A stretch of DNA of 39,080 nucleotides from Enterobacter sp. R1(2018) (GCF_003628475.1 NZ_RCAA01000037.1:52650-91729), one strand, 5' to 3'. Positions 7,226 through 17,936 are shown, counted from the stretch's first letter. Notes: generated by a model from the sequence alone, not told the origin. A program made the numbers and translations.

Positions 7226-9307
7226 TCAGCCCTTTCTACGCCGCTTATCTAAATCCTTCAGCAGCTTATTGACGCCGTCATCGGCAAACATCTCTTCAAG
7301 CGAAGTCGACAGCTTGCGACGCCAGTTTTTATACTGATAGCTGGTGCCCGGAATATTGACCGGCTCCGCCATACCCAGCCAGTCTTCCGGCTGCAGCCCC
7401 AGCAGCGCGCTGTTGCTGTCGGCGATGTACCGCTGCATGCCGCGGTTAAGCGTTGCCGTCATCGCCATCAGCGAAGCTTTGTGCCCCGCGCGCTTCGGCA
7501 GGCAGCCGTACTGGTGCAAACCGTTCAGCAGACCCTGTTTGGCGCGCTCGCGATCCTGATACAAACCGGCCAGCACGTCTTCGTCCGGATAAAGCCCCAG
7601 CGTTTTGCCCAGCGTTAAATCGCCGCTTTCCCAGTAGCCGCGTAGCGTCGGCAGGTCGTGGGTGGTGGCCACAGCCATCGACTGCTTCGGCCAGGCTTTC
7701 GGCGCGCGGAACTGCTTTTCGTTGTCGTGCTCGAAATAGAGCACCTTGTACGAATAAACCCCGCTGTCGCGCAGCTTAGCGACGATCTCAACCGGCACCG
7801 TCCCCAGATCCTCACCGATCACCATACAGCCGTGACGTTTGCTTTCCAGCGCCAGGATCGACAGCAGATCGTCTACCGGATAATGCACATATGCGCCCTT
7901 ATCCGCGGTTTCACCGTAGGGGATCCACCACAGACGCAGCATCGACATCACATGGTCGATGCGCAGCGCGCCGCAGTTAGTCATATTGGCGCGCAGCAGC
8001 TCGATGTAAGGCTGATAGGCCCGCGCGGTAATGACGTGCGGATCCATCGGCGGCAGCCCCCAGTTCTGGCCGAGAGGGCCAAGGATATCCGGCGGCGCGC
8101 CGACTGACGCCTTCAGGCAGTACAGCTCGCGGTCGCTCCAGGTCTCGGAGCCGCCTTCCGCCACGCCCACAGCCAAATCGCGGTATAGCCCGATGGGCAT
8201 TTTAAAGCCCTGGCTGGTTTGCCAGCAGCCTTCAAACTGGATATGGGCCAGGTACTGCAGCCACAGGAAGAAATCCACCTCGTCGCAGTACTCGCTGCAG
8301 AAGGCTTTTACTTCCGGATTGCGGGCGTCGCGGAAACCTTCCGGCCATACCGGCCAGCCCCAGCGCAGTTCATCTTCTTTAACCTGGCTGGCGTGCAGGG
8401 CATCGAAAGCGGCCTGAAAATAGAGGCTTTCGCCGCCGCTTGCCACAAACGCCCTAAATGCCTGCACCTGTTCATCGCGCGCCGTGCGCTTTGAGAACTG
8501 TTTCCAGGCCATGCGCAGCGCCACCATCTTCAGCGCGGTCACGGTGGCGTAGTCGACCCACTCCGCGTCACGCACGGATTTCAGCGACCGCTGGGTGGTC
8601 GACATCTTCCACCAGGCCTGGGCCTCGTCGCTTAAAAGGAAATCGTCTACCGCATTAACGTCGATGTAGATAACGTTCAGCCAGCGACGCGACGACGGGC
8701 TGTACGGGCTTGCGCTTTCCGGGTTTGCCGGATAAAGCGCGTGAATCGGGTTCAGGCCGATAAAGGAGCCGCCGCGTTTTGCCACGTCCACCAGCATGCG
8801 CTGTAAGTCACCAAAGTCGCCGATGCCCCAGTTATGGGCGGAGCGCAGAGTGTAAAGCTGCACGCAGGCGCCCCATAGCCTCTGGCCCTGCAGCAGCGCG
8901 TCGGGCTCATAGCAGCGCTTCGGCGCCACGATCACCCGGCACTGCCAGCGATGTTCGTTCTGGCTAACGGTAAGCTCGTGGTAGCCTTCCGGCAGCCTTG
9001 CGGGCAGCGCCAGTTTTTTACCCGCCGCGGCTTGCCCGTGATGTTGTTTCCCTTCTTCCGTTGTCAGCTGCCAGCTAAACTCGCCGTGGCCTTCCAGCGG
9101 CAGCGCCATCCTGGTGCCGGCAGTAAATACCTGAACGTTTGGCACCGGGGTGACCGCCACCTTTTTAGGGATAGCGGTGCGGCTCATGGCCTCCAGCAAG
9201 CGCAGCTTGGTATCCGCCGGAATGGCCTGCGGCAAACCATGCGCGTTAATGTAGTTCGGGCTAATTCCTGCCGCCAGCGCGGCGTTATCAAGGCGTTTGC
9301 TGTCCAT
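7226..9307 (-). CDS. malQ: 4-alpha-glucanotransferase (amylomaltase) MalQ
   Basis: 693-residue GH77 enzyme (E. coli 694). It moves 4-alpha-glucan segments between maltodextrins, releasing glucose, in the cytoplasm. Catalytic signatures are LRIDHVMS with the nucleophile Asp at about residue 451, the acid/base Glu in VIGEDLGTVP, and the third Asp in THDLPT. The N-terminal 130 residues are the MalQ-specific beta domain. It is second in the malPQ operon, 9 bases after malP, and is expected to be MalT-activated from the malP promoter. E. coli K-12 has gntT between nfuA and malQ; here the two are adjacent. Confidence 0.98.
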   Translation of the reverse strand: MDSKRLDNAALAAGISPNYINAHGLPQAIPADTKLRLLEAMSRTAIPKKVAVTPVPNVQVFTAGTRMALPLEGHGEFSWQLTTEEGKQHHGQAAAGKKLALPARLPEGYHELTVSQNEHRWQCRVIVAPKRCYEPDALLQGQRLWGACVQLYTLRSAHNWGIGDFGDLQRMLVDVAKRGGSFIGLNPIHALYPANPESASPYSPSSRRWLNVIYIDVNAVDDFLLSDEAQAWWKMSTTQRSLKSVRDAEWVDYATVTALKMVALRMAWKQFSKRTARDEQVQAFRAFVASGGESLYFQAAFDALHASQVKEDELRWGWPVWPEGFRDARNPEVKAFCSEYCDEVDFFLWLQYLAHIQFEGCWQTSQGFKMPIGLYRDLAVGVAEGGSETWSDRELYCLKASVGAPPDILGPLGQNWGLPPMDPHVITARAYQPYIELLRANMTNCGALRIDHVMSMLRLWWIPYGETADKGAYVHYPVDDLLSILALESKRHGCMVIGEDLGTVPVEIVAKLRDSGVYSYKVLYFEHDNEKQFRAPKAWPKQSMAVATTHDLPTLRGYWESGDLTLGKTLGLYPDEDVLAGLYQDRERAKQGLLNGLHQYGCLPKRAGHKASLMAMTATLNRGMQRYIADSNSALLGLQPEDWLGMAEPVNIPGTSYQYKNWRRKLSTSLEEMFADDGVNKLLKDLDKRRRKG

Positions 9308-9316
9308 GTATCTCCC

Positions 9317-11719
9317 TTAGCGTTTAGCCTGCCAGATGCGTTGCTGATAATCGCGAATAGAGCGATCCGAGCTGAACATGCCGCAGCGCGCGGTGTTCAG
9401 AATGGCAGCGCGGGTCCAGGCTTCCTGGTCGAGATAGAGCGCGTCGGCCTGCTTTTGCGCCGCGGCGTAGGCGGTAAAGTCAGCCATCACCAGATACGGG
9501 TCGCCGCCCTGTTTACCGATGCTGTGCAGCATCTGGTCGAAGGCGTGCTTATCACCATCGGCGTAAACGCCCTTTTCCAGTTCCTTCAGCACCGCATCAA
9601 GCGCTTTATCTTTCTTACGCCATTTCACCGGGTCGTAGCCTTTGGCTTTTAAAGCCTTCACTTCTTCCACCGTGTGGCCGAATATAAAGATATTCTCGTC
9701 GCCCACCTTCTCGGCGATTTCGACGTTGGCGCCGTCCAGCGTGCCCACGGTAAGCGCGCCGTTCAGGGCAAGCTTCATGTTGCCGGTGCCCGAGGCTTCT
9801 TTGCCCGCGGTGGAGATTTGCTCGGAGATATCCGCCGCAGGGATCATAATTTCCGCCGCTGAAACGCAGTAATCCGGCAGGAACACGACTTTCAGCTGGT
9901 CGCCGACCGCGGGATCGTTGTTAATCGCCTGCGCCACTTTGTTAATGGCGAAGATGATGTTTTTTGCCAGGTAATAGCCCGGTGCCGCTTTTGCGCCGAA
10001 CAGGAACACGCGTGGAACGCGGGCCGCCTGCGGGTTTTCGCGGATTTCTTTGTACAGCGCCAGAATGTGCAGCAGGTTCAGGTGCTGACGTTTGTACTCG
10101 TGCAGGCGTTTAATCTGCACGTCAAACAGCGCGTCAGGACTGATGACGATGCCGGTGCGCGCCTTCACAAAGGCCGCCAGCTTCACTTTGTTCTGGTATT
10201 TAATCTCGCGGTATTCTTTACGGAAATTCGCATCGTCAGCGTATTTTTCCAGCCCTTCGAGCACGTCCAGATCGTTCGCCCACTCTTTCTTCAGCTTCTT
10301 ATCGATAAGCGCGGAAAGGGCCGGATTACACTGTTTAATCCAGCGGCGCGGCGTGATGCCGTTAGTGACGTTATGGAATTTATTCGGCCACAGCTGGTGG
10401 TATTCCGGGAACAGATCTTTCACGACCAGATCGGAGTGCAGCGCAGCCACGCCGTTTACCGCGAAACCGCTTACAACGCACATGTTCGCCATGCGAACCT
10501 GCCTGTTGTATACCACGGCCAGCTTCGCCCATACCGCCTCATCGCCCGGCCAGGTTTTCACAACCAGCTTTTTGAAACGCGCGTTGATTTCGTTGATGAT
10601 TTGCATATGGCGCGGCAGCAACGACTTCACCAGCTTCTCGTCCCAGCACTCCAGCGCTTCCGGCATCAGGGTATGGTTGGTGTAGGCGAAGGTTTTGCTG
10701 CTGATGGCCCAGGCGTCGTCCCAGCTCAGCTGATGCTCGTCAATCAGCACGCGCAGCAGTTCCGGAATGGCGATGGTCGGGTGCGTATCGTTAAGCTGAA
10801 TCACTTCGTAATCCGCCAGCTCCGCCAGCCTGCGGCCCGCCAGGTGATGACGGCGTAAAATATCCGCCACCGAACAGGCGCACTGGAAGTACTGCTGCAT
10901 CAGGCGCAGCTTTTTGCCGTTAAGGTGATTGTCGTTCGGGTAGAGAACCTTGGTCAGCTTTTCCGCGTCGATGCCGGCTTGCTCTGCCTTCAGGAAATCG
11001 CCGTCGTTAAATTTGGTGAGATCAAACGGGTGCGCATGTTTCGCCTGCCACAGGCGCAGCGGCTGTGCGACGCCGTTACGGTAGCCGAGCACCGGCAAAT
11101 CCCAGGCTTCGCCCTGGAAGACGAAAGCCGGCTCCCAGCGCACGTTTTTGCCATCTTTGATGACCTTACCGCCCACGCCGACCTGCACGTCGAGCGCGGA
11201 GTTATGCTGGAACCATGGATAGCTGCCGCGATGCCAGTCGTCCGGTGCCTCCATCTGCTGACCGTCTTTGAAGGACTGGCGGAACAGGCCGTACTGGTAA
11301 TTCAGGCCGTAGCCGATCGCTGACTGGCCTACCGTTGCCATCGAATCCAGGAAACACGCCGCCAGACGTCCCAGACCGCCGTTGCCCAGCGCCGGGTCGG
11401 TCTCTTCTTCAAGCAGGTCCGTCAGGTTGATATCGAAGGCCTGCAGCTCGTCCGCCACATCCTGATACCAGCCGAGATTCAGCAGGTTGTTGCCGGTCAG
11501 ACGGCCAATTAAAAACTCCATTGAGATGTAGTTAACATGGCGCTGTTTTGCCTGAGGTTTGACCGCCGGCTGGGCGGCCAGCAGCTCCGCCAGCGCGCCG
11601 CTCACGGCGTGCCACCACTGCTGACGGGTCATTTCGCTGGCGGCATGAAGACCGTAACGCTGCCACTGACGGGTCAGCGCAGCCTGAAACTGTTCTTTTT
11701 TGAAGGTCGGCTGTGACAT
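9317..11719 (-). CDS. malP: Maltodextrin phosphorylase MalP
   Basis: 800-residue GT35 glycogen/starch phosphorylase family member (E. coli MalP 797). The pyridoxal-phosphate lysine is Lys649 in [14 protein letters not shown], and the family block SMEFLIGR lies near the N-terminus. It is assigned as MalP rather than GlgP by its position beside malQ and malT and by its divergent N-terminus ([15 protein letters not shown]). It phosphorolyses maltodextrins to glucose 1-phosphate. ATG 11719 has only a weak ribosome binding site. A MalT-type box lies about 70-80 bases upstream. Confidence 0.97.
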   Translation of the reverse strand: MSQPTFKKEQFQAALTRQWQRYGLHAASEMTRQQWWHAVSGALAELLAAQPAVKPQAKQRHVNYISMEFLIGRLTGNNLLNLGWYQDVADELQAFDINLTDLLEEETDPALGNGGLGRLAACFLDSMATVGQSAIGYGLNYQYGLFRQSFKDGQQMEAPDDWHRGSYPWFQHNSALDVQVGVGGKVIKDGKNVRWEPAFVFQGEAWDLPVLGYRNGVAQPLRLWQAKHAHPFDLTKFNDGDFLKAEQAGIDAEKLTKVLYPNDNHLNGKKLRLMQQYFQCACSVADILRRHHLAGRRLAELADYEVIQLNDTHPTIAIPELLRVLIDEHQLSWDDAWAISSKTFAYTNHTLMPEALECWDEKLVKSLLPRHMQIINEINARFKKLVVKTWPGDEAVWAKLAVVYNRQVRMANMCVVSGFAVNGVAALHSDLVVKDLFPEYHQLWPNKFHNVTNGITPRRWIKQCNPALSALIDKKLKKEWANDLDVLEGLEKYADDANFRKEYREIKYQNKVKLAAFVKARTGIVISPDALFDVQIKRLHEYKRQHLNLLHILALYKEIRENPQAARVPRVFLFGAKAAPGYYLAKNIIFAINKVAQAINNDPAVGDQLKVVFLPDYCVSAAEIMIPAADISEQISTAGKEASGTGNMKLALNGALTVGTLDGANVEIAEKVGDENIFIFGHTVEEVKALKAKGYDPVKWRKKDKALDAVLKELEKGVYADGDKHAFDQMLHSIGKQGGDPYLVMADFTAYAAAQKQADALYLDQEAWTRAAILNTARCGMFSSDRSIRDYQQRIWQAKR

Positions 11720-11787
11720 AAGAGATCGGATCCTTTGATGTTCTAAATTTCATTGCCCGCTAGTGTGCAGGGCGGCCTGGGCTTATT

Positions 11788-11833
11788 CCTCATCCTGAGG
11801 GGGAAAAGACCAGGAGGAGCGTCAGGGATGAGC
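11788..11833. promoter_or_regulatory. MalT-box cluster at the malPQ promoter
   Basis: Three decamers resemble the MalT box GGGGAKGAGG. On the minus strand CAGGATGAGG occupies 11788-11797 (8 of 10). On the plus strand CAGGAGGAGC occupies 11811-11820 (7 of 10) and AGGGATGAGC occupies 11824-11833 (8 of 10). The box nearest malP points toward it, and two more distal ones point the other way. MalT with ATP and maltotriose activates malPQ in E. coli from boxes of this kind. Confidence 0.65.
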
Positions 11834-11839
11834 TAAAAG

Positions 11840-11855
11840 TGTGATCGCGGCCACT
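11840..11855. promoter_or_regulatory. CRP-like site on the malP side
   Basis: TGTGA-N6-CCACT matches 8 of 10 conserved CRP bases. It lies next to the MalT boxes, about 120 bases upstream of malP and 330 bases from malT. Function is inferred only. Confidence 0.4.
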
Positions 11856-12183
11856 AAAAACTCTGCTACGCCGGGCAAAAACCCGCCCAAATTCGGACAA
11901 CAAACGGCCTATTACGTTCGTTTTTTTACCCGCGGCTGAAACCGCTTTCTTTGCAGGTATGGCGCGGGAAACGTGCGTTCAGAAATAATGAAAAATGAAT
12001 GCATAGAATAAAAGCCATGCAATAAACATATGGAATTGTGACAAGGTGCAACTTACCACTCACCGAAAGTTCAACGCTCTTGCAATAAGAACGAATCTGG
12101 CCGACCTTTACGGTAAGCATTAATTACGAAGCGTAAAAAAACTCATTCCTGTACACAATTTCTACACACAGTGAAGTGACACT
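11856..12183 (+). promoter_or_regulatory. malT promoter region with CRP site
   Basis: AT-rich control DNA upstream of malT. The CRP site at 12037-12052 (AATTGTGAC then GTGCAAC) and the stretches GGCCGACCTT and CATTAATTACGAAGCG just downstream closely resemble, from memory, the E. coli malT promoter, which is strictly CRP-dependent. The segment 11856-12000 has no gene or motif I can name. Confidence 0.75.
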
Positions 12184-14889
12184 ATGTTGATCCCATCCAA
12201 ATTGAGTCGCCCGGTGCGTCTGGAAAATACCGTGGTTCGCGACCGCCTGTTGGTGAAGCTATCAACCGCCGCTAATTATCGCCTGGCGTTGATAACCAGC
12301 CCCGCAGGCTATGGCAAAACCACACTGGTCTCCCAGTGGGCAGCAGGGAAAAATGAGTTAGGTTGGTATTCGCTTGATGAAGGCGACAACCAGCAAGAAC
12401 GCTTTGCCAGTTATTTGGTTACCGCCATTCAACAGGCGACCGGCGGCCACTGCGTCAGCAGCGAAGTCATGGCGCAAAAACGTCAGTATGCGAGCCTCTC
12501 GTCGCTGTTCTCACAGCTGTTTATCGAACTGGCGGAATGGCATCGCCCTTTATTCCTGGTGATTGATGATTATCACCTGATCAAAAACCCGGTTATTCAC
12601 GAAGCGATGCGTTTTTTCATTCGTCACCAGCCGGAAAATCTGACGCTGGTGGTGTTATCGCGCAACCTGCCGCAGCTTGGCATCGCTAATCTACGCGTGC
12701 GCGATCAGCTTCTGGAAATCGGCAGCCAGCAGCTCGCCTTTAACCATCAGGAAGCGAAACAGTTCTTTGACTGCCGCCTGAATACCTCGATTGAGCCGGT
12801 GGACAGCAGCCGCCTGTGCGACGACGTCGCCGGCTGGGCTACCGCCCTGCAGCTTATCGCCCTTTCCGCGCGCCAAAGCAGCACCTCGGCGCACCACTCC
12901 GCACGCCGCCTTTCCGGCATCAACGCCAGCCATCTTTCTGACTATCTGGTGGATGAGGTGCTCGATAACGTGGATGCGGATACGCGTAACTTCCTGCTGC
13001 GTAGCTCCATCCTGCGCTCAATGAATGATGCCCTCATCGTGCGCGTTACCGGTGAAGAAAACGGCCAGATGCGTCTGGAAGAGACCGAGCGTCAGGGCCT
13101 TTTTATGCAGCGCATGGATGACTCCGGCGAATGGTTCTGTTTCCACCCTCTTTTCGGCAGCTTCCTGCGCCAGCGCTGCCAGTGGGAGCTCGCCGCCGAG
13201 CTGCCTGATATTCACCGTGCCGCCGCCGAAAGCTGGATGGCGCAAGGTTTCCCAAGCGAAGCCATTCACCACGCGCTGGCCGCAGGCGACGCCAGCATGC
13301 TGCGCGATATCCTGCTGCATCATGCCTGGGCGCTGTTTAACCACAGCGAGCTTACGCTGCTGGAAGAATCCCTGAAGGCGCTGCCCTGGGAAAGCCTGCT
13401 GGAAAATCCGAGGCTGGTGCTGCTGCAGGCCTGGCTGATGCAAAGCCAGCACCGCTACAGTGAAGTCAACCTGCTGCTGGCGCGGGCCGAGCAGGAAATG
13501 AATCTGGAAATGGACGACACGCTGCACGGTGAATTCAACGCCCTGCGCGCTCAGGTCGCCATTAACGACGGCGACCCGGTCGAGGCCGAGCGGCTGGCGA
13601 TGATCGCCCTTGATATGCTGCCGCTGGCCAACTACTACAGCCGCATCGTCGCCACTTCCGTTCACGGCGAAGTGCTGCACTGTAAAGGCGATCTGACCAA
13701 ATCCCTGTCGGTGATGCAGCAAACTGAACAGATGGCCCGCCGCCACGACGTCTGGCATTACGCGCTGTGGAGTCTGATTCAGCAAAGCGAAATTTTGCTG
13801 GCCCAGGGCTTTCTGCAGGCGGCCTGGGAGACGCAGGAAAAAGCCTTTATCCTGATCCGCGAACAGCACCTTGAACAGCTGCCGCTGCACGAATTCCTGC
13901 TGCGTATCCGCGCGCAGCTGCTGTGGGCATGGGCTCGTCTTGATGAAGCCGAGGCTTCGGCCCGTTACGGCGTGGAAGTGCTTTCCGGCTACCAGCCTCA
14001 GCAGCAGCTGCAATGCCTGGCGCTGCTGGTGCAATGTTCACTGGCGCGCGGCGATCTTGATAACGCCCGTAGCCATCTTAATCGCCTGGAAAACCTGCTG
14101 GGCAACGGGCCGTATCACAGCGACTGGGTGTCTAACGCCGATAAGGTAAGGGTTATTTACTGGCAAATGACCGGCGACAAAAAGTCTGCCGCCAACTGGT
14201 TACGTCAGACGCCAAAACCGGAATTCGCCAATAACCACTTCCTGCAAAGCCAGTGGCGCAATATCGCCCGCGTCCAGATCCTGCTGGGTGAGTTCGAGCC
14301 GGCGGAGATGGTTCTGGAGGAGCTAAACGAAAACGCGCGCAGCCTGCGTCTGATGAGCGATCTTAATCGCAACCTGCTGCTGTTAAACCAGCTCTACTGG
14401 CAGTCTGGCCGCAAAAGCGACGCGCAGCGCGTGCTGCTTGAAGCACTGGCGCTGGCTAACCGTACCGGATTTATCAGCCACTTTGTGATTGAGGGCGAAG
14501 CCATGGCCCAGCAGCTGCGTCAGCTAATCCAGCTCAACACGCTGCCGGAGCTGGATCAGCACCGCGCCCAGCGAATTCTGCGCGAGATTAACCAGCATCA
14601 CCGTCACAAATTCGCGCACTTCGACGAGAACTTCGTTAATCGTCTGCTGACGCATCCGGAAGTGCCGGAGCTGATCCGTACCAGTCCGTTAACCCAGCGT
14701 GAATGGCAGGTGCTGGGGCTGATTTATTCAGGCTATAGCAATGAACAAATCGCAGGCGAGCTGGACGTGGCGGCGACCACCATCAAAACGCATATTCGTA
14801 ACCTGTATCAGAAGCTGGGCGTGGCGCACCGTCAGGATGCCGTGCAGCACGCGCAGAAGCTGCTGAAGATGATGGGGTACGGCGTTTAA
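12184..14889 (+). CDS. malT: Transcriptional activator MalT
   Basis: 901 residues, equal to E. coli MalT. An N-terminal STAND-type ATPase domain carries the Walker A motif SPAGYGKT (39-46) and a Walker B-like [10 protein letters not shown] long TPR-like sensor region that binds maltotriose follows. A C-terminal LuxR-type helix-turn-helix ends the protein ([22 protein letters not shown], then [16 protein letters not shown]). With ATP and maltotriose it multimerises and activates the maltose regulon, including malPQ next door. It is divergent from malP by 464 bases. The ATG start has a weak ribosome binding site, as is usual for this poorly expressed gene. Confidence 0.98.
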   Translation: MLIPSKLSRPVRLENTVVRDRLLVKLSTAANYRLALITSPAGYGKTTLVSQWAAGKNELGWYSLDEGDNQQERFASYLVTAIQQATGGHCVSSEVMAQKRQYASLSSLFSQLFIELAEWHRPLFLVIDDYHLIKNPVIHEAMRFFIRHQPENLTLVVLSRNLPQLGIANLRVRDQLLEIGSQQLAFNHQEAKQFFDCRLNTSIEPVDSSRLCDDVAGWATALQLIALSARQSSTSAHHSARRLSGINASHLSDYLVDEVLDNVDADTRNFLLRSSILRSMNDALIVRVTGEENGQMRLEETERQGLFMQRMDDSGEWFCFHPLFGSFLRQRCQWELAAELPDIHRAAAESWMAQGFPSEAIHHALAAGDASMLRDILLHHAWALFNHSELTLLEESLKALPWESLLENPRLVLLQAWLMQSQHRYSEVNLLLARAEQEMNLEMDDTLHGEFNALRAQVAINDGDPVEAERLAMIALDMLPLANYYSRIVATSVHGEVLHCKGDLTKSLSVMQQTEQMARRHDVWHYALWSLIQQSEILLAQGFLQAAWETQEKAFILIREQHLEQLPLHEFLLRIRAQLLWAWARLDEAEASARYGVEVLSGYQPQQQLQCLALLVQCSLARGDLDNARSHLNRLENLLGNGPYHSDWVSNADKVRVIYWQMTGDKKSAANWLRQTPKPEFANNHFLQSQWRNIARVQILLGEFEPAEMVLEELNENARSLRLMSDLNRNLLLLNQLYWQSGRKSDAQRVLLEALALANRTGFISHFVIEGEAMAQQLRQLIQLNTLPELDQHRAQRILREINQHHRHKFAHFDENFVNRLLTHPEVPELIRTSPLTQREWQVLGLIYSGYSNEQIAGELDVAATTIKTHIRNLYQKLGVAHRQDAVQHAQKLLKMMGYGV

Positions 14890-14897
14890 AGTTGTAT

Positions 14898-14978
14898 CGG
14901 ATGGCGCGGGCTTATCCTACCTGCAAACCCGCGCCTTTAATGTGTAGGGCGGGCGGTAAGCGCCTGCGCTACCCACCC
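14898..14978. repeat. Two REP-like elements (BIME-like) after malT
   Basis: The first element (14898-14920) reads CGGATGGCGCGGGCTTATCC and resembles a REP head. GGCGCGGG (14903-14910) also pairs with CCCGCGCC (14928-14935), followed by TTTAAT, and could terminate malT. The second (14943-14978), read on the minus strand as GGGTGGGTAGCGCAGGCGCT then TACCGCCCGCCCTACA, is a REP-type unit in the opposite orientation. Together they fill the gap between converging malT and glpD. Confidence 0.6.
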
Positions 14979-14983
14979 TTTCC

Positions 14984-16492
14984 TTACGAAGCCAGCGACA
15001 GTGAAGGTTTACTCACCCGCTTCGCCAGCCACTGCGCCACCCGCGCCTGCTGTTCGTCCGTCAGCCACATACCCAGCTTGGTGCGGCGCCAGATAGCGTC
15101 ATCAACGCGCTTAACCCACTCATGTTCGGCAAGATAGCGCAGTTCGGCTTCATAAAACTCATGTCCGAAGTGCTCGCCTAAATCTTCAACCGATTTCACG
15201 TCCCTGAGGATTAGCTCGCTGTTGCTGCCGTAGGTGCGGGCAAAGCGGCGCGCCAGGCTTTCGCTCAGGAAGGCGTAGCGACGGCGCAATTGTGCGGCGA
15301 AATCATCGCGATCGCCGTGGATATCCCCGCCCGGCAATTTGCTGCCTTTGGTCCAGGCCGGACCGATTTTCGGGTAGTAAGCCTGTAGCTTGTCCAGCGC
15401 GTGCTCTGCAAGTTTGCGATAGGTGGTCAGCTTGCCGCCAAAGACGGATAGCAGCGGCGCCTTACCGTTTTCATCATGGATATCAAGGGTATAATCGCGG
15501 GTAATGGCCTGCGGCGAATCGGACTCATCATCGCAAAGCGGACGCACGCCGGAATAAGTCCAGACGATGTCTTCGCGTTTCAGCGTCTTTTTGAAATGCT
15601 CGTTGTACACGTCCAGCAGGTATTTCACTTCGCTCTCGTCGATATGCACCGCTTTCGGATCGCCTTTGTACTCCACGTCGGTGGTGCCGATAATCGAAAA
15701 CTCGTCCATCCACGGGATAACAAACACGATACGTTTATCTTCGTTTTGCAGGATATAGGCCTGCTTCTGGCTGTGCACGCGCGGCACAACGATATGGCTG
15801 CCTTTGATCAGGCGGATGCCGTACGGCGAAGGAAGCTGCAGGCCGTCGTCGAAGAAATCTTTTACCCACGGGCCGGTGGCGTTCACCAGGCCGCGGGCGC
15901 GCCAGGTAAAGGTTTCGCCGGTATCGATATCCTCGGCTTCGACAATCCAGTGGCCGTTTTCGCGCCGTGCGCGGGTTGCGCGGGTACGGGTTTTCACCTC
16001 GCCGCCTTTTTGCGCCACCATCTGCGCGTTCGCCAGAACCAGGCGCGCGTCGTCCACCCAGCAGTCGGAATATTCGAAACCGCGCACGATTTCAGGCTTC
16101 AGGACCGAATCTGCGCCAAAACGCAAACCGGTAGAGGCCGGCAGGCTGGTGCGTTTACCGAGGTGATCGTACATAAACAGGCCAACGCGGATCATCCATG
16201 CCGGACGTAAATGCGGACGATGAGGCAGACGGAAGCGCATCGGGAAGGCGATATGCGGCGCCATGTTCAGCAGCACTTCGCGTTCGGCCAGCGCCTCGCT
16301 CACCAGGCGGAACTCGTAGTGTTCCAGATAGCGCAGGCCGCCGTGGATCAGTTTTGAGCTGGCGGAGGACGTTGCGCAGGCCAGGTCTTGCCCCTCCAGC
16401 ATGAGTACAGACAGGCCGCGGCCTGCGGCATCTGCCGCGATACCGGCGCCGTTAATGCCGCCGCCAATGACTATCAGATCTTTGGTTTCCAT
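14984..16492 (-). CDS. glpD: Aerobic glycerol-3-phosphate dehydrogenase GlpD
   Basis: 502-residue FAD enzyme (E. coli 501). The dinucleotide fold IGGGINGAGIAADAAGRG sits at the N-terminus, and conserved SSKLIHGGLRYLE, NATGPWV and IIGTTDVEYKGDP blocks follow. It oxidises sn-glycerol 3-phosphate to dihydroxyacetone phosphate at the inner membrane and passes electrons to quinone. The start was set at 16492 because GAGG lies 6 bases upstream and the protein then begins METKDLIVIGGG like E. coli; an ATG five codons earlier is less likely. It is divergent from glpE, with GlpR operators and a CRP-like site between. Confidence 0.98.
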   Translation of the reverse strand: METKDLIVIGGGINGAGIAADAAGRGLSVLMLEGQDLACATSSASSKLIHGGLRYLEHYEFRLVSEALAEREVLLNMAPHIAFPMRFRLPHRPHLRPAWMIRVGLFMYDHLGKRTSLPASTGLRFGADSVLKPEIVRGFEYSDCWVDDARLVLANAQMVAQKGGEVKTRTRATRARRENGHWIVEAEDIDTGETFTWRARGLVNATGPWVKDFFDDGLQLPSPYGIRLIKGSHIVVPRVHSQKQAYILQNEDKRIVFVIPWMDEFSIIGTTDVEYKGDPKAVHIDESEVKYLLDVYNEHFKKTLKREDIVWTYSGVRPLCDDESDSPQAITRDYTLDIHDENGKAPLLSVFGGKLTTYRKLAEHALDKLQAYYPKIGPAWTKGSKLPGGDIHGDRDDFAAQLRRRYAFLSESLARRFARTYGSNSELILRDVKSVEDLGEHFGHEFYEAELRYLAEHEWVKRVDDAIWRRTKLGMWLTDEQQARVAQWLAKRVSKPSLSLAS

Positions 16493-16504
16493 TCTGCCCT
16501 CGCA

Positions 16505-16543
16505 CACTTTCGTTAAAGCTCATAAATGTTCGTTATCGCTCAT
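16505..16543. promoter_or_regulatory. Tandem GlpR operators at the glpD promoter
   Basis: The proximal site at 16525-16542 matches WATKYTCGWWAWCGMWAW at 17 of 18 positions (half-sites ATGTTCG and CGCTCAT). A weaker copy lies immediately beside it at 16505-16522 (about 14 of 18). E. coli glpD has operators of this kind, so repression by the GlpR encoded 1.4 kb away is expected and would be relieved by glycerol 3-phosphate. Confidence 0.75.
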
Positions 16544-16570
16544 AATAGCAAGTGTCCGGCTTTTTGGTAA
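16542..16570 (-). promoter_or_regulatory. glpD core promoter
   Basis: On the minus strand TTACCA (16565-16570), 17 bases, then TATTAT (16542-16547) form a plausible sigma-70 promoter. The proximal GlpR operator overlaps the -10 and start, explaining repression. Confidence 0.6.
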
Positions 16571-16589
16571 CGAGAAAAAAACATTTCTG

Positions 16590-16605
16590 CGTGATATGGA
16601 TAACA
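16590..16605. promoter_or_regulatory. CRP-like site of glpD
   Basis: CGTGA-N6-TAACA matches 8 of 10 conserved CRP bases and is centred about 62 bases upstream of the inferred glpD start, the class I spacing reported for E. coli glpD. Confidence 0.6.
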
Positions 16606-16695
16606 TAATGGCGTTAATATCAGCGGCCAGAGGCGGGTTTCGCTTAGTATGACGTCGAGCCCGTCCCCTTTCCTTTATATGTACACGAGCAAGCT

Positions 16696-17025
16696 ATGGA
16701 TCAATTTGAATGTATTGGTGTGGAAGAAGCGCACCAGAAGCTGCACCAGAAACTGGCGGTATTAGTGGATATTCGCGATCCGCAAAGCTTTGCCATGGGC
16801 CACACGCCGGGCGCCTTTCACCTGACCAATGATCGCCTGGTCGCCTTTATGCAGCAGACCGATTTCGATACGCCCGTGATGGTGATGTGCTATCACGGCA
16901 ACAGCAGCAAAGGCGCGGCCCAGTACCTGCTGCAACAGGGCTACGACAGCGTTTATAGCGTAGACGGCGGCTTTGATGCCTGGCATCGCCATTTCCCGGC
17001 GGAAGTCGATCGCGGCGCGGCTTAA
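16696..17025 (+). CDS. glpE: Thiosulfate sulfurtransferase GlpE
   Basis: 109-residue single-domain rhodanese (E. coli 108). The catalytic Cys65 lies in the loop [11 protein letters not shown]; the [19 protein letters not shown] block is typical of rhodanese domains. It transfers sulfur from thiosulfate to cyanide or to thiol acceptors such as thioredoxin in the cytoplasm; the physiological role is unclear. It is first in glpEGR, divergent from glpD, with 64 bases to glpG. Confidence 0.96.
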   Translation: MDQFECIGVEEAHQKLHQKLAVLVDIRDPQSFAMGHTPGAFHLTNDRLVAFMQQTDFDTPVMVMCYHGNSSKGAAQYLLQQGYDSVYSVDGGFDAWHRHFPAEVDRGAA

Positions 17026-17035
17026 GGTGCAGGAA

Positions 17036-17052
17036 ACCCGCACATTGCGGGT
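17036..17052 (+). other. Small hairpin in the glpE-glpG gap
   Basis: ACCCGC and GCGGGT form a 6-bp stem around an ACATT loop, followed by TATACT and CTTCCTTTTG. It could attenuate glpE read-through or mark an internal promoter (TATACT as a -10 without a clear -35). Both readings are guesses. Confidence 0.35.
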
Positions 17053-17089
17053 ATACTGCTTCCTTTTGTACGGATTTGGTTGAAACCCT

Positions 17090-17920
17090 ATGATTATGAT
17101 CACCTCGTTTGCCAACCCGCGGGTCGCACAGGCGTTTGTCGACTATATGGCGACGCAGGGCATTGTCCTCACTATCCAGCAGCATACTCAAAGCGACGTT
17201 TGGCTCGCTGATGACGGCCAGGAAAGCCGGGTTCGTCATGAGCTGGAACGGTTCCTCGCCAATCCCGGCGATCCACGCTACCTGGCGGCAAGCTGGGCTG
17301 CGGGCGATACCGCAAGCGGCCTGCGCTACCAGCGCTACCCTTTTCTTGCCACCATTCGGCAACAAGCCGGGCCCTTTACGCTTGCGATAATCGCCGCCTG
17401 CGTGCTGATTTATCTGGCGATGCAGGCGCTGGGCGACCGTACCGTTATGGTCTGGCTTGCCTGGCCCTACGCCGACAGCCTGCGCTATGAATTCTGGCGC
17501 TATTTCAGCCACGCGCTGATGCATTTTTCACTGCTGCATATCGTTTTCAACCTGCTATGGTGGTGGTATCTCGGCGGCCCGCTGGAGAAGCGTCTTGGCA
17601 GCGGCAAGCTCATTACCCTGACTATTATCTCAGCGCTGCTTAGCGGTTACGTGCAGGCCAGATACAGCGGTCCGCTCTTCGGTGGATTATCGGGAACGGT
17701 TTACGCGTTGATGGGCTACGTATGGCTCAGAGGCGAGCGGGATCCTGAAAGTGGGATCTATATGCAGCGCGGCCTGATGGCCTTTGCGGTGCTGTGGATC
17801 GTACTGGGCTACTTCGATATTTTAGGAATGTCGATTGCCAACGCCGCACACGTTACCGGCTTACTTGTGGGCCTGGCGATGGCGCTGGTCGATACTCTGC
17901 ATGCGCGAAAACGAACATAA
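17090..17920 (+). CDS. glpG: Rhomboid intramembrane serine protease GlpG
   Basis: 276 residues, equal to E. coli GlpG. A cytoplasmic N-terminal domain of about 90 residues is followed by six membrane helices. The catalytic dyad is Ser201 in [13 protein letters not shown] and His254 in NAAHVTG; the [14 protein letters not shown] segment provides the conserved His150 and Asn154 of the active-site region. It cleaves membrane-spanning substrates inside the inner membrane. It lies between glpE and glpR, 16 bases before glpR, though its link to glycerol metabolism is not established. Confidence 0.98.
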   Translation: MIMITSFANPRVAQAFVDYMATQGIVLTIQQHTQSDVWLADDGQESRVRHELERFLANPGDPRYLAASWAAGDTASGLRYQRYPFLATIRQQAGPFTLAIIAACVLIYLAMQALGDRTVMVWLAWPYADSLRYEFWRYFSHALMHFSLLHIVFNLLWWWYLGGPLEKRLGSGKLITLTIISALLSGYVQARYSGPLFGGLSGTVYALMGYVWLRGERDPESGIYMQRGLMAFAVLWIVLGYFDILGMSIANAAHVTGLLVGLAMALVDTLHARKRT

Positions 17921-17936
17921 GAATCAGGAGTAGAGC

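Noticed and set aside
10067-10858. Plus-strand open frame of 263 codons antisense to malP
   Set aside because: Shadow of intact malP; composition reflects the complementary strand.
13018-14034. Long minus-strand open frame (338 codons) inside malT
   Set aside because: It mirrors the GC-rich codon pattern of malT, which is fully intact, and its product (Gln/His-rich) matches no family I know.
15476-16210. Plus-strand open frame of 244 codons antisense to glpD
   Set aside because: Shadow frame of an intact, well-recognised gene; no ribosome binding site or family signature.
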